Shown here piece after piece: positions 33,888-43,263 of a stretch of 64,000 nt of DNA. Position 1 is the first letter of the stretch. Each line of letters starts with the position of its first letter. The notes beneath the pieces were generated by a model. The model was not told the DNA's origin. It made no database searches and was given only the letters and a program-made list of their open reading frames with translations. The position numbers and the translations under genes are program-made. The DNA lies in contig NZ_MIHA01000006.1 in assembly GCF_001722335.1 (NCBI RefSeq), forward strand, positions 1 through 64,000, written 5' to 3'. The stretch comes from Mycolicibacterium flavescens. GTDB taxonomy: Bacteria; Actinomycetota; Actinomycetes; Mycobacteriales; Mycobacteriaceae.

Positions 33888-35688
33888 GCTGAGCGCATTC
33901 CTCAACGAGCACACACCTTTTCAGGCGGTGCCCGGCGATGAACTCGAACAACTGGCCACCGGCGCCGTGGTCGAGACGTATCCGGCGGGCGCGGTGGTCG
34001 CCGACTTCTCGCAGCGGGTGCCCGACGACGTCTGGATGGTGCGCAGCGGGCAGGTCGTGTTGCGCTCCAGCGCCGACGGCATTGTCATCGACACCGTCGA
34101 CGTCGGCGGCATCTTCGGCTACCTGCCGCTGCTGACCGGTGCCGGATCGGACTTCGACGCCCGAACCGCGGTGGCCAGCACCCTGATCCGGCTGCCCGGC
34201 GCGCTGGTGCGGGCACAGTTCGCCAAACCGGCGGGGCTCGCATTCCTGGCGTCCGCGGCGGGGAAGGGCCCGGGGCGGCCCACGATCGCCACCGCGATCG
34301 ACAACCGGCCGGTCTGCGAACTGCTGCACGGCGATCCGCTGCTCGTGACCCCCGGCACCGCGGTGCGCGACGTCGTCGTCGCGATGACCGAGCAGCACGT
34401 CGGCTGCGCGCTGATCCGGCTGCCCGACGGCGCGCTGGGCATCTTCACCGACCGCGACCTGCGCACCCGGGTGGTGGCCCGGGGGCTGCCGCTCGACACC
34501 GGCATCGAGCAGGTGATGAGCGCGCCCGCCCGGACGGTCACTGCCGATCTGACCGCGGACACGGTGCTGATGGAGATGCTCGAGTGCGGCCTGCGGCACA
34601 TGCCGGTGGTGACCACGCGCGGTGAGGTGCTCGGCGTCGTCGAGGACGCCGATCTGCTGGCCGCCGCGGCGCGGCAGAGCTTCCTGCTGCGCCGCGCGAT
34701 CGGCACCGCCACCACGTCGGCCGCGCTGCAGCAGGCCGGTGCCCGGGTCACCTCGGTGGCCGTCGACCTGTTCCGCAACGGCACCAAGGCCGCGGCCACC
34801 AGCGCGATCCTCTCGGTGGTCATCGACAGCCTGGTGCGCAAGGCGCTGGAGCTGGCGATCGCCGAGTCGACGGGCCCGGTTGCGGGCTTCGCGTGGCTGA
34901 CCCTGGGCTCGGTGGCCCGCCGCGAGGCGATGCCGTCGTCGGACGTCGACAGCGCGCTGTCGTTCGCCGAGCCCGCGGCGGCCGGGCCGCTGCGCGACGT
35001 CGCCGCACTGGTGCATCGCACCCTCGACGGCTGCGGCCTGCCGTCGGACACCAACGGCGCGGTGGCCTACCACCCGGCCTTCGCGCGCGCGGCCCCGGAC
35101 TGGGCGGCGGCCGCCGAGGGCTGGCTCAAGCACCCGCTGGTCGACCGCGGGCTGATCATGTCGTCGCTGCTGCTCGACGGCCGCGTCGTCTGGGGTGACC
35201 CCGGGCTGCACACCGTGCCCGCGGTGTACCGCAGGCTGCGCACCGAAGGCCGCGACGCGCTGCGGCTGCAGCTGCTCAACGCGCTGTCGGGCAAGGTACG
35301 CACCCGAGGTCTGCGAGATGTGCTGTCACGCCGCGGCGGAACCTTCGACCTGAAGAACCACGCGATCACGCCGATCGTCAACCTCGCCCGCTGGGGCGGA
35401 ATGACCGCCGGGGTGAGTTCTGCGTCGACTCCGGCGCGCCTGGCGGCCGCCGCTCAGGTCGGTTCCATCAGCGAACGCGACGCCGACACCCTGTGCGACG
35501 TGTTCGCGATGCTGCAGCGCCTGCGGATGGCCCATCAGGTCGAGCAGATCTCGGCCGGGCACACCCCCGGCGATGTGGTGACGATGTCGGAACTGTCCCC
35601 GCTCAACCGCGGCCTGCTCAGCGACGGACTGCGCGAAATCGCCGCCGTGCGACGGCGTGTCGGGGGTTTCGGGGTGCCGCGCGGATAG
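33862..35688 (+). CDS. cNMP/CBS-domain nucleotidyltransferase (DUF294-type)
   Basis: A 608-residue soluble signalling protein: an N-terminal cyclic-nucleotide-binding-like domain (about 1-130), a CBS pair (about 155-275, IFTDRDLRTRVVARG and LGVVEDADLLAAA), then a GlnD-like nucleotidyltransferase domain with LGSVARREAMPSSDVDSAL (Gly-Ser and Asp-x-Asp metal ligands, here SDVDS) and a DUF294 C-terminal helical part. Relatives may transfer nucleotides to a protein or sense adenosine nucleotides; no target is proven. It overlaps choline dehydrogenase by 26 bp, so it belongs to the operon. Confidence 0.8.
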   Translation: MPNSSEVRELSAFLNEHTPFQAVPGDELEQLATGAVVETYPAGAVVADFSQRVPDDVWMVRSGQVVLRSSADGIVIDTVDVGGIFGYLPLLTGAGSDFDARTAVASTLIRLPGALVRAQFAKPAGLAFLASAAGKGPGRPTIATAIDNRPVCELLHGDPLLVTPGTAVRDVVVAMTEQHVGCALIRLPDGALGIFTDRDLRTRVVARGLPLDTGIEQVMSAPARTVTADLTADTVLMEMLECGLRHMPVVTTRGEVLGVVEDADLLAAAARQSFLLRRAIGTATTSAALQQAGARVTSVAVDLFRNGTKAAATSAILSVVIDSLVRKALELAIAESTGPVAGFAWLTLGSVARREAMPSSDVDSALSFAEPAAAGPLRDVAALVHRTLDGCGLPSDTNGAVAYHPAFARAAPDWAAAAEGWLKHPLVDRGLIMSSLLLDGRVVWGDPGLHTVPAVYRRLRTEGRDALRLQLLNALSGKVRTRGLRDVLSRRGGTFDLKNHAITPIVNLARWGGMTAGVSSASTPARLAAAAQVGSISERDADTLCDVFAMLQRLRMAHQVEQISAGHTPGDVVTMSELSPLNRGLLSDGLREIAAVRRRVGGFGVPRG

Positions 35689-35693
35689 CCGTA

Positions 35694-35699
35694 TAGGCT
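35694..35699 (+). promoter_or_regulatory. -10 element of the iclR-type gene (leaderless)
   Basis: TAGGCT is followed by 7 nt and ATG 35707, giving the regulator its own leaderless promoter inside the operon's 3' end. Confidence 0.6.
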
Positions 35700-35706
35700 G
35701 GTCACG

Positions 35707-36492
35707 ATGCCCAGGGGTGATGAGGACAGACCGGCTGCCGCAGTGCAGTCCGTCGACCGGGCGCTGCTCGTGCTCGAAATCATCGCCGCGGCAGGCCAAG
35801 CCGGGGTCACCGAGATCGCTGCGGAGCTCGGAGTGCACAAGTCGACGGTGTCGCGGTTGATCGCTGCGCTGGAGGCCCGCGGCTACGTCGAACAGGTCAC
35901 CGGGCGTGGCAAATACCGGCTCGGTTTCTCGATCACCCGGCTGGCCCGCGCCGGCGGTGCCCAGCTCGATCTGGTCAAGGTCAGCCAGGACGTCTGCGAC
36001 GACCTCTGCGCCGAGCTGGGCGAGACCACCAACCTGGCGATCCTCGACGAGGACCGCATCGTCAACATCGTCGAGGCCATCGGTCCCGCGGAGATCGCGC
36101 TGCAGACCTGGGTCGGCCAGAACTGCCCGGCGCACGCGACCTCCAGCGGCAAGGTGCTGCTGGCCGGCCTCGACGACAGCGAGCTCGCCGATCGGGTCGC
36201 ACCGACGCTGACCACCTTCACCCACACCACGATCACCACGATCACCGAGCTGCGCGCCGAACTGGCCAGGGTCCGCACCCGCGGGTGGGCCAGCGTCTGC
36301 GAGGAACTCGAGGTGGGCCTCAACGCGGTCGCCGCGCCCGTGCGCGACGCCGATGCCAAAGTGGTTGCGGCGCTCAGTGTTTCGGGACCGTCCTACCGGC
36401 TGGGGGAGGCCAGGTTCGACGAGGCCGCCAAGCTCACCGTCGCAGCGGCCGACTCGATCAGCCGGCGCCTGGGATGGGTCGAGCGCGGATGA
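35707..36492 (+). CDS. IclR-family transcription regulator
   Basis: A 261-residue regulator with an N-terminal winged helix-turn-helix (about residues 12-75: AVQSVDRALLVLEIIA, then GVHKSTVSRLIAALEARGYV) and a C-terminal effector-binding domain (HATSSGKVLLAGL, then the RGWASVCEELEVGLNAVAAPV signature). IclR proteins bind small metabolites and often control adjacent catabolic operons. The GTTGCGT-type palindromes before the choline operon are the likely target. It has its own promoter. Its end overlaps the convergent hydrolase gene by 35 bp. Confidence 0.9.
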   Translation: MPRGDEDRPAAAVQSVDRALLVLEIIAAAGQAGVTEIAAELGVHKSTVSRLIAALEARGYVEQVTGRGKYRLGFSITRLARAGGAQLDLVKVSQDVCDDLCAELGETTNLAILDEDRIVNIVEAIGPAEIALQTWVGQNCPAHATSSGKVLLAGLDDSELADRVAPTLTTFTHTTITTITELRAELARVRTRGWASVCEELEVGLNAVAAPVRDADAKVVAALSVSGPSYRLGEARFDEAAKLTVAAADSISRRLGWVERG

Positions 36493-37345
36493 GGATCAGC
36501 TCCGCGAACTGGTCGGGGCACTCCAGCGGTGTGAAGTGGCCGGCGTCGAACGCCTGGTGCACCGACACGTCGGTGAAGTAGTGCCCGAGTCGGTCCGCCC
36601 ATTCCGGCGGGAACAACGGGTCATGTTGCGGCCACACCACATCGGTGGGCACGTGGATCTTGATGGCCCGTTCGGGCGGTAACTCGGCCAGCGACTGCGC
36701 GATCATGCCGGCGCCCGCGCGGTACCACGCGATCGACGCGGCGAAGGCCCCTGGCAGCGCATAGTCGGCGACCAGCCGGTCCAGATCGTCCTCGGCGATG
36801 CTGAATTCCGGTCCCGACCAGTGAGTCCAGAAGTGGCGCAGATACTCCCGCACCGCGTCGGCGTTACCGTCGATCAGGTGCGCGGCCACCGGCAGCTGGT
36901 GAAACGCCTGATACCAGAACTCGCTCTGCGCCTTGGCCGTCAGCACCCGGTCCCCGGCGCCGGGCAGCGGTGGCGACAGCACCAGTGAGCGCACCAGATC
37001 CGGCTGCATCCGCGCGATGCTCTGAGCGACACGGCTGCCGACGTCGTAGCCGGCGAGCACCACCTGGGACAGCTCGAGTTCCTTGATCAGCCCGATCACG
37101 CTGCCGGCCTGGGCGGTCGCGCTGTAGAAGTGCCGGACCGCGACGTCGTGTTTGTCCGAGCCGCCGAACCCCCGCAGGTCGGGTGCGATGACGTCGGTGG
37201 CGTCGCCGATCAGCGGGACGAGGCGACGGAAGTCGTGGCGGTTGCCGGGCCAACCGTGCAGCAGCACCACCGGCGGGGCCCCCTCGGTGCCGCAACGGTC
37301 ATAGGCGAGCCGGAACCCGTCGACGGGGGAGCTGCGTGACCACAT
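36458..37345 (-). CDS. Alpha/beta hydrolase, epoxide hydrolase/dehalogenase-like
   Basis: A 295-residue alpha/beta hydrolase. The oxyanion segment is LLHGWPGNRHDFR, and the nucleophile elbow GYDVGS carries Asp instead of Ser, as in epoxide hydrolases, fluoroacetate and haloalkane dehalogenases. The APDLRGFGGSDK segment and final FDAGHFTPLECPDQFAE (catalytic His) support this. Substrate is unknown. The gene shares 35 bp with the end of the iclR-type gene on the other strand and is 20 bp downstream of the DUF1023 gene. Confidence 0.82.
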   Translation of the reverse strand: MWSRSSPVDGFRLAYDRCGTEGAPPVVLLHGWPGNRHDFRRLVPLIGDATDVIAPDLRGFGGSDKHDVAVRHFYSATAQAGSVIGLIKELELSQVVLAGYDVGSRVAQSIARMQPDLVRSLVLSPPLPGAGDRVLTAKAQSEFWYQAFHQLPVAAHLIDGNADAVREYLRHFWTHWSGPEFSIAEDDLDRLVADYALPGAFAASIAWYRAGAGMIAQSLAELPPERAIKIHVPTDVVWPQHDPLFPPEWADRLGHYFTDVSVHQAFDAGHFTPLECPDQFAELILIRARPIPGAG

Positions 37346-37365
37346 CGGCCCATTCTTGCCAGTGC

Positions 37366-38931
37366 TCAGCCGGTTTCGGGCAGGGTTGACCGATCCGCGC
37401 CGATGTCACCGGTGATCACGCCGAGGATCGCCCGCCACGAATCCGACGGCCAGTTCAGCACATCGGAATGCGCCCGCGGCCCCGCCATCGGCCGTCCGTC
37501 GTCGTAATACCCTGTGCCCAAACGGATCACGCCGTCCAGCTCGTCGGGATCGGCGCCGTGCGGGCCGCCGGGAACACCCTGCACCGCGGTGATCAGGTCA
37601 CCCGGCGGCGTCATCGAGAAGCGCAGCACGTCGGGGTTGCGGTTGTGCCAGTCGCCGGCGTCGTCGACACCGACACCAGCGCCGGCCGCGGCGACGAACA
37701 GGGTGCGGTCGGAGGTCAACCCGAGCGTCTCGGCCGTGCCGACGATCGAACCGCCGTAGGAGTGCCCGATCACGGTCACCGGGATCCGTCGACCGGTGGC
37801 GTCGACCCGCCGATTGACATCCTCGGTGAACGCCACCAGGCGCGGGGCCATCCCCAGCGCGTACCGGGGGTCGGCGGCCGCGGCGAGCGCGGTCAGCGGG
37901 TTGTCGCCGCGCGGGAACGGCCCGCCGAGGTAGGTGATGGCGGCGACGCGGCCGCGGGTGGCGGTCACGAACCGCTGCGCTGTCCGGTTGTTGGCCGCCG
38001 ATCCTGCGATTGTGGTGCCCAGGCCCGGCACCAGCACCGCGACGCTGGAGGCCTTGGCGAGGTCGCCGTGCAGTTCCACCAGCGACGCCCGCGCCGGGTC
38101 GAACGCGAGGATCTGCCGGTCCCGGCGGAGCTGCCCGCCGGTTGGGTCGTCGGTTTCGGCGAGCAGCGCGCGGTACACGTCGAGCCGGGCGGGGTCGGCT
38201 TCGTGCAGCACCGCCTGCGCGATGTTGGTGCGGTTGGCCTGCACCCGCAGGTGCCACGGCACCCCGTCGGTGTTACCGACCTGCCGGGGAAAGCGCGCGA
38301 CGAGCTGTTCGCGCTGGTCGGCCGGCATCGACTCGAGCTGCGCGGCGATCGCGTCCTGCCCCGTGGTGGGCCAGGCCGCGACGACGTCGGCGCCGACGGC
38401 GGCGGTGCCGACGGGCAGCGTGAACGCCTCGGCGAGGTCGGCGGCCGCGTCCGCGTCGGCGGATTCCAGGTGCTCTAGCGCCGCCGTCACGTCGGCGGTC
38501 AGGGCACGCGCCCGCGCCGTCAACAGCTCCGCCGCCAGCGGGGGGTCACCGCCGGACAGCGCGACGAGCAGCGGGGACGGCGAGGTGGCCGGGGTGACGG
38601 TCCCGTCGTCGGCGACCTCGAAGCCGTCGTCGCACGCAGTGCGCACCGCGGCCAGCACGGCAGCCCGGGCGAGGGTGATCTGTTCGGCCCCGTCGCGGGC
38701 CGCGGCGGCCGCGAGCACCAGGGCCGTCGCGAGTGTATCCGTATTGGCGACAATGTCTTTCGCGTGCGCGCGGGCTTCGTCGGCGGCGGCGCCGTGCCAG
38801 AACGCGAACCCGCCGTCCAGCGCCTCCGCGTTGGCGGCGATCAGGCGCGCGGCGCGTTCCCAGTCCTCGCCCAGCCGGGCCAGCACGTCCGGGCGCCAGG
38901 CCTCGACCTGGCTGACGGTCGGCGGGCTCAC
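37366..38931 (-). CDS. DUF1023 alpha/beta hydrolase
   Basis: A 521-residue actinobacterial protein. The N-terminal half (1-250) is long and helical, like the partner-binding part of type VII secretion substrates; the C-terminal half is the DUF1023 alpha/beta hydrolase with [10 protein letters not shown], the nucleophile elbow [10 protein letters not shown], and the [11 protein letters not shown] region carrying the end of the fold. The start GTG 38931 overlaps the small EspC-like gene (GTGA). No signal peptide is visible. It may be an esterase or a secreted effector handled with its small partner. Confidence 0.78.
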   Translation of the reverse strand: MSPPTVSQVEAWRPDVLARLGEDWERAARLIAANAEALDGGFAFWHGAAADEARAHAKDIVANTDTLATALVLAAAAARDGAEQITLARAAVLAAVRTACDDGFEVADDGTVTPATSPSPLLVALSGGDPPLAAELLTARARALTADVTAALEHLESADADAAADLAEAFTLPVGTAAVGADVVAAWPTTGQDAIAAQLESMPADQREQLVARFPRQVGNTDGVPWHLRVQANRTNIAQAVLHEADPARLDVYRALLAETDDPTGGQLRRDRQILAFDPARASLVELHGDLAKASSVAVLVPGLGTTIAGSAANNRTAQRFVTATRGRVAAITYLGGPFPRGDNPLTALAAAADPRYALGMAPRLVAFTEDVNRRVDATGRRIPVTVIGHSYGGSIVGTAETLGLTSDRTLFVAAAGAGVGVDDAGDWHNRNPDVLRFSMTPPGDLITAVQGVPGGPHGADPDELDGVIRLGTGYYDDGRPMAGPRAHSDVLNWPSDSWRAILGVITGDIGADRSTLPETG

Positions 38932-39203
38932 CGTGCGAAGCGGCCGCCGTTGCGGCGTTCGGCGTCGTCGAACGCGTCGGCAGCCGTGCGCGCCGCCGCG
39001 GCCCACGCCTGCATGGCGGTCACCGCGGCGGCGAGCCGGGGCGGCACCGGACACGTCTCGGCGGCCCCGGCGACGCGGGCGCCGGCCAGCGCGTCGGGAT
39101 CAAAGGACGGCCACGGCATCTCGGCGATCCGCGTGGCCGCGTCGCTGACCCGTGCGGCGACGGTGCGCAGCTGCCGGACGTCGAGTTCGACGAATTCCCC
39201 CAT
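38928..39203 (-). CDS. EspC-like (DUF2580) type VII secretion-associated small protein
   Basis: A 91-residue helical-hairpin protein: [26 protein letters not shown] (two adjoining segments) as helix 1, a Pro-rich turn, and [20 protein letters not shown] as helix 2. This resembles the EspC family of ESX-associated proteins, which lack a WXG motif, as does this one. It is coupled to a large DUF1023 hydrolase, a common actinobacterial pair thought to be a secretion chaperone and effector. No ESX machinery genes lie in the window. Confidence 0.65.
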   Translation of the reverse strand: MGEFVELDVRQLRTVAARVSDAATRIAEMPWPSFDPDALAGARVAGAAETCPVPPRLAAAVTAMQAWAAAARTAADAFDDAERRNGGRFAR

Positions 39204-39313
39204 GACTCATGCTGGCATTTTCGGCCCCGTCGGCGCCCGGGTTATCCACAGCGGGCGAGGACTGCTGCGCGCGTTCCGGCGCGGCTTGCCCACCAGGGTT
39301 GCCGGGCAACCAG

Positions 39314-39319
39314 TAGTCT
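39314..39319 (+). promoter_or_regulatory. pafA -10 element (leaderless)
   Basis: TAGTCT, then 7 nt, then GTG 39327. There is no ribosome site, and the encoded MQRRIMGIE start matches PafA of M. tuberculosis. Confidence 0.65.
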
Positions 39320-39326
39320 CGATGAG

Positions 39327-40685
39327 GTGCAGCGACGAATCATGGGCATCGAGACAGAGTTCGGTGTCACCTGCACGTTCCACGGACATCGTCGGCTGAG
39401 TCCCGATGAGGTCGCCCGCTACCTGTTCCGGCGGGTGGTGTCGTGGGGCCGCAGTTCGAACGTGTTCCTCCGCAACGGCGCCAGGTTGTACCTCGACGTG
39501 GGCAGTCACCCCGAGTACGCCACCGCCGAATGCGACAACCTGACGCAGCTGGTCACCCACGACCGCGCCGGTGAGCGGGTCCTCGAGGACCTGCTGATCG
39601 ACGCCGAGCAGCGGCTGGCCGACGAGGGCATCGGCGGCGACATCTACCTGTTCAAGAACAACACCGACTCGGCGGGCAACTCGTACGGCTGTCACGAGAA
39701 CTACCTGATCGTGCGGGCCGGGGAGTTCTCCCGGATCTCCGACGTGTTGCTGCCGTTCCTGGTGACTCGCCAGCTCATCTGCGGCGCGGGCAAGGTGCTG
39801 CAGACCCCGAAGGCGGCGACGTTCTGCCTGAGCCAGCGCGCCGAGCACATCTGGGAAGGCGTCTCCTCGGCGACAACGCGGTCGCGTCCGATCATCAACA
39901 CCCGCGACGAACCGCACGCCGACGCCGAGAAGTACCGCAGGCTGCACGTCATCGTCGGCGACTCGAACATGTGCGAGGCGACCACCATGCTGAAGGTGGG
40001 CACCGCGTCGCTGGTACTGGAGATGATCGAGGCCGGCATCGCGTTCCGCGACTTCTCGCTGGACAATCCGATCCGCGCGATCCGCGAGGTCAGCCACGAC
40101 TTGACCGGTCGCCGCCCGGTGCGGCTGGCCGGCGGACGGCAGGCCAGCGCCCTGGACATCCAGCGCGAGTACTACTCACGCGCGGTCGAGTACCTGCAGA
40201 GCCGCGAACCCAACACCCAGATCCAGCAGGTCGTCGACCTGTGGGGGCGCCAACTCGACGCGGTCGAGAGCCAGGACTTCGCGAAGGTCGACACCGAGAT
40301 CGACTGGGTGATCAAGCGCAAGCTGTTCCAGCGCTATCAGGACCGCTACAACATGGAGCTGTCCGACCCGAAGATCAGCCAGCTGGATCTGGCCTACCAC
40401 GACATCAAGCGCGGCCGCGGCGTGTTCGACCTGCTGCAGCGCAAGGGTCTGGCCACCCGGATCACCACCGACGAGGAGATCGAGGCCGCGGTCAACACCC
40501 CGCCGCAGACCACCCGGGCCAAGCTGCGCGGCGAGTTCATCAGCGCCGCGCAGGAGGCCGGCCGCGACTTCACCGTCGACTGGGTGCATCTCAAGCTCAA
40601 CGACCAGGCCCAGCGCACGGTGCTCTGCAAGGACCCGTTCCGCTCGGTCGACGAACGGGTCAAGCGGCTCATCGCCAGCATGTAA
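39327..40685 (+). CDS. pafA: Pup-protein ligase PafA
   Basis: Activates the C-terminal Glu of Pup with ATP and joins it to substrate lysines. The 452-residue carboxylate-amine ligase-fold enzyme shows Glu9 (GIETEFGV), the probable catalytic Asp57 ([14 protein letters not shown]) aligned to Asp95 of Dop, [27 protein letters not shown], and a C-terminal domain (about 370-452) for Pup binding. It lacks the Dop loop. GTG 39327 gives the known N-terminus. It is separated from the core proteasome genes by about 15 kb of unrelated genes and followed by a tandem repeat. Confidence 0.97.
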   Translation: MQRRIMGIETEFGVTCTFHGHRRLSPDEVARYLFRRVVSWGRSSNVFLRNGARLYLDVGSHPEYATAECDNLTQLVTHDRAGERVLEDLLIDAEQRLADEGIGGDIYLFKNNTDSAGNSYGCHENYLIVRAGEFSRISDVLLPFLVTRQLICGAGKVLQTPKAATFCLSQRAEHIWEGVSSATTRSRPIINTRDEPHADAEKYRRLHVIVGDSNMCEATTMLKVGTASLVLEMIEAGIAFRDFSLDNPIRAIREVSHDLTGRRPVRLAGGRQASALDIQREYYSRAVEYLQSREPNTQIQQVVDLWGRQLDAVESQDFAKVDTEIDWVIKRKLFQRYQDRYNMELSDPKISQLDLAYHDIKRGRGVFDLLQRKGLATRITTDEEIEAAVNTPPQTTRAKLRGEFISAAQEAGRDFTVDWVHLKLNDQAQRTVLCKDPFRSVDERVKRLIASM

Positions 40686-40700
40686 TCGTCTTAGCGCTCG

Positions 40701-41140
40701 CGGGTCTTTTCCCGTCGAGAGTCGGGTTTTTGGCGTGAATTTGGCTGGATCGCGTGAAAAGTTCGACGCTCGGCGGTGGGAGGGGTGCGAGCCGCTGGGG
40801 GTGGGGCTGGTGCCGGCTCGGTTCTTTTCCCGTCGAGAGTCGGGTTTTTGGCGTGAATTTGGCTGGATCGCGTGAAAAGTCCGACGCTCGGCGGTGGGAG
40901 GGGTGCGCCGCTGGGGGCGGCTGGTGCCGGCGCGGGTCTTTTCCCGTCGAGAGTCGGGTTTTTGGCGTCAGTTCGGCTGAATCGCGCGAAAAGTTCGACG
41001 CTCGGCGGTGGGAGGGGTGCGCCGCTGGGGGCGGCTGGTGCCGGCTCGGGTCTTTTCCCGTCGAGAGTCGGGTTTTTGGCGTGAATTCGGCTGGATCGCG
41101 TGAAAAGTCCGACGCTCGGCGGCAGGAGGGTGCGCGCGGC
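40701..41140. repeat. Four-copy tandem repeat between pafA and pafB
   Basis: The 582-bp gap between pafA and pafB holds four copies of a unit of about 114-118 bp, beginning at 40701, 40819, 40933 and 41047 (the last one incomplete). Each carries CCCGTCGAGAGTCGGG followed by TTTTT: a stem closed by a GAGA (GNRA) tetraloop with a T run, so a terminator-like hairpin reading on the plus strand. Invariant blocks continue with GGATCGCG and GACGCTCGGCGG. Frames on both strands stay open through parts of it only because the unit is close to 38 codons. I see no gene here. Confidence 0.85.
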
Positions 41141-41254
41141 AGGGCCAGAAGGCGCGGGCGGGCGCGTCGTCGGCCCCCGAGCGCTCACCCCGCGTGCGGT
41201 GCCGACGCGAAAACTCGTATACCGGTGAGCGCTCGGCATGAGGACGGCACACCC

Positions 41255-41260
41255 TAAGCT
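41255..41260 (+). promoter_or_regulatory. pafB -10 element (leaderless)
   Basis: TAAGCT, 7 nt, then GTG 41268. This supports GTG 41268 over the upstream ATG 41238 as the pafB start. Confidence 0.6.
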
Positions 41261-41267
41261 GGATCGA

Positions 41268-42260
41268 GTGGCGATCTCCAAAGTCGAACGGCTGATGAAT
41301 CTCGTGATCGCGCTCCTGTCGACCCGCACCTTCATCACCGCCGAACGGATCCGCGAGACGGTCTACGGCTACTCCGACAGCGCCAGCGACGAGGCGTTCT
41401 CCCGCATGTTCGAGCGCGACAAGAACGAGCTGCGCGACCTGGGCATCCCGCTGGAGACCGGTCGGGCCTCGCAGTACGACCCGACCGAGGGGTACCGCAT
41501 CAACCGCGAGGCCTACGCGCTGCCCGCGGTTCAGCTCACCCCCGACGAGGCGGCCGCCGTCGCCGTGGCCACCCAGCTGTGGGAGTCCCCGGAACTCATC
41601 ACCACCACGCAGAGTGCGCTGCTCAAACTGCGCGCCGCCGGCATCGACATCGACGCCGTCGACGCCGCACCGACCATCACCTCCACCGCGGCGCTGCCGG
41701 GTCTGCGCGGGTCCGAGGACGCTCTGGGAACGCTGCTGTCGGCCATCGACGCCGGACAGGCGGTCCAGTTCCCGCACCGGCCGTCGCGCACCGAGCCCTA
41801 CACCACCCGCACCGTCGAACCCTGGGGTGTGCTCACCGACCGCGGCCGCTGGTACCTGGTCGGCCACGACCGGGACCGCGACGCGCCCCGCACGTTCCGG
41901 TTGTCGCGCATCGGCCCCGACATCACGCCGATCGGCCCGCGCGGCGCGGTGAGCAGGCCGAAAGACGTCAACCTGCGCGAGATCGTGCAGCGCGCGGTCG
42001 GGGAGTGGCCGTCGGCCGGACAGGCCAAGGTGTGGATCGCCGAGGGCCGTGCCACCGCGCTGCGCCGCCGCGCCGCCGAGGTCGCGCCACACACCCTCGA
42101 CGGCCGCCCCGGCGAGGTGATCACCATCGACATGGGCATGTTCGACCGGCTGGCCCGCGAGGTCGCCGGCTACGGCCCGGATGCGATTGCGCTGGAACCG
42201 CAATCGCTGCGCGACGACGTCGTCGCGCGGCTGCGGGCGCAGGCGGGGGTCACGGCATGA
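41268..42260 (+). CDS. pafB: PafB, WYL/HTH transcription activator subunit
   Basis: With PafC it forms the PafBC activator of the LexA/RecA-independent DNA damage response. The 330-residue protein begins MAISKVERLMNLVIALL, with a winged helix (to about 95), a WYL domain (about 135-225; here EPWGVLTDRGRWYLVGHDRDRDA) and a WCX C-terminal region. Start GTG 41268 fits homologues and the promoter. Its stop overlaps pafC by ATGA, as expected for an obligate pair. The name refers to its neighbour pafA, not to a role in degradation. Confidence 0.95.
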   Translation: MAISKVERLMNLVIALLSTRTFITAERIRETVYGYSDSASDEAFSRMFERDKNELRDLGIPLETGRASQYDPTEGYRINREAYALPAVQLTPDEAAAVAVATQLWESPELITTTQSALLKLRAAGIDIDAVDAAPTITSTAALPGLRGSEDALGTLLSAIDAGQAVQFPHRPSRTEPYTTRTVEPWGVLTDRGRWYLVGHDRDRDAPRTFRLSRIGPDITPIGPRGAVSRPKDVNLREIVQRAVGEWPSAGQAKVWIAEGRATALRRRAAEVAPHTLDGRPGEVITIDMGMFDRLAREVAGYGPDAIALEPQSLRDDVVARLRAQAGVTA

Positions 42261-43228
42261 GCACCGTTTCGACGCGCCTGGTGCGGCTGCTGAACATGGT
42301 GCCGTACTTCCAGGCCAACCCGAAGATCACCTACGCCGAGGCGGCCTCGGACCTCGGGGTCAGCGAGAAACAGCTGCGCGACGACCTCAACCAGCTGTGG
42401 ATGTGCGGGCTGCCCGGCTACGGCCCCGGCGACCTCATCGACTTCGAATTCTCGGGCGACACAATCGAAGTGACGTTCACCGCGGGTATCGACCATCCGC
42501 TGCGGCTGACCTCGCCGGAGGCGACGGGCGTGCTGGTGGCGCTGCGGGCGCTGGCCGACGTGCCCGGCATGGTGGACCCCGAAGCCGCGCGCAGCGCGAT
42601 CGCCAAGATCGAGTCCGCCGCCGGGCGGGTCGGGCACGGCGGCGCGCTGACCGCCGCCGCGGTCGAGGACCCCGCGCCGATCGAGAGCGACGCTGCCGCG
42701 GCAGCGCGCGCCGCCGTGCGCGATGCGCGGGCGCTGAGCATCGAGTACTACTCGGCCTCCCACGACGTGCTGACCAGCCGCGTCGTCGACCCGATCCGCA
42801 TCGTGCTGGTCGGTGACCACAGCTATCTGGAGGCGTGGTGCCGCTCGGCCGAAGGCGTGCGGCTGTTCCGCTTCGACCGCATCGTCGACGCGCAGCTGCT
42901 CGACGAGCCGTCCGCGCCGCCGCCGCCCGCGGTGGCGGCCGAACCGGACACCTCGCTGTTCGACGCCGACCCGTCCCTGCCGTCGGCACTTCTGCTGATC
43001 GACCGGTCGGCGTCGTGGATGTTCGACTACTACCCGCTACGGGTGGTCCGCGAGCTGCCCGACGGCGCCTGCGAGGCCGCGATGACGTACGCCTCCGACG
43101 GCTGGATGACGCGGTTCGTGCTCGGCTTCGGATCGGCGGTGCGGGTCCTCGAACCCGCGGACCTCGCCGACAAGGTCCGCGAATCGGCGGAAGCCGCGCT
43201 GCGCGCGTACGGCGAATCCGCCTCATGA
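42257..43228 (+). CDS. pafC: PafC, WYL/HTH transcription activator subunit
   Basis: Partner of PafB. The 323-residue protein has the same order: winged helix (STRLVRLLNMVPYFQANPKI, EAASDLGVSEKQLRDDLNQL), WYL domain (IEYYSASHDVLTSRVVDPIR, YLEAWCRSAEGVRLFRFDRI) and a C-terminal WCX domain. ATG 42257 overlaps the pafB stop. tatA follows after 35 bp, so the activator genes probably read into the tat genes. Confidence 0.95.
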   Translation: MSTVSTRLVRLLNMVPYFQANPKITYAEAASDLGVSEKQLRDDLNQLWMCGLPGYGPGDLIDFEFSGDTIEVTFTAGIDHPLRLTSPEATGVLVALRALADVPGMVDPEAARSAIAKIESAAGRVGHGGALTAAAVEDPAPIESDAAAAARAAVRDARALSIEYYSASHDVLTSRVVDPIRIVLVGDHSYLEAWCRSAEGVRLFRFDRIVDAQLLDEPSAPPPPAVAAEPDTSLFDADPSLPSALLLIDRSASWMFDYYPLRVVRELPDGACEAAMTYASDGWMTRFVLGFGSAVRVLEPADLADKVRESAEAALRAYGESAS

Positions 43229-43263
43229 CGGTAGACTGGCCGCGACGTCTGGAGGTGACCTAA

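Noticed and set aside
40701-41140. CRISPR array
   Set aside because: The repeats are contiguous long units, not short repeats with unique spacers, and there are no cas genes.
40691-41338. Open frames on both strands through the tandem repeat, coding a 38-residue repeat protein
   Set aside because: The unit is about 38 codons long, so any frame stays open. Copy 1 to copy 2 spacing is 118 bp and breaks the frame, there is no start with a ribosome site, and a better reading is structured RNA or terminators.
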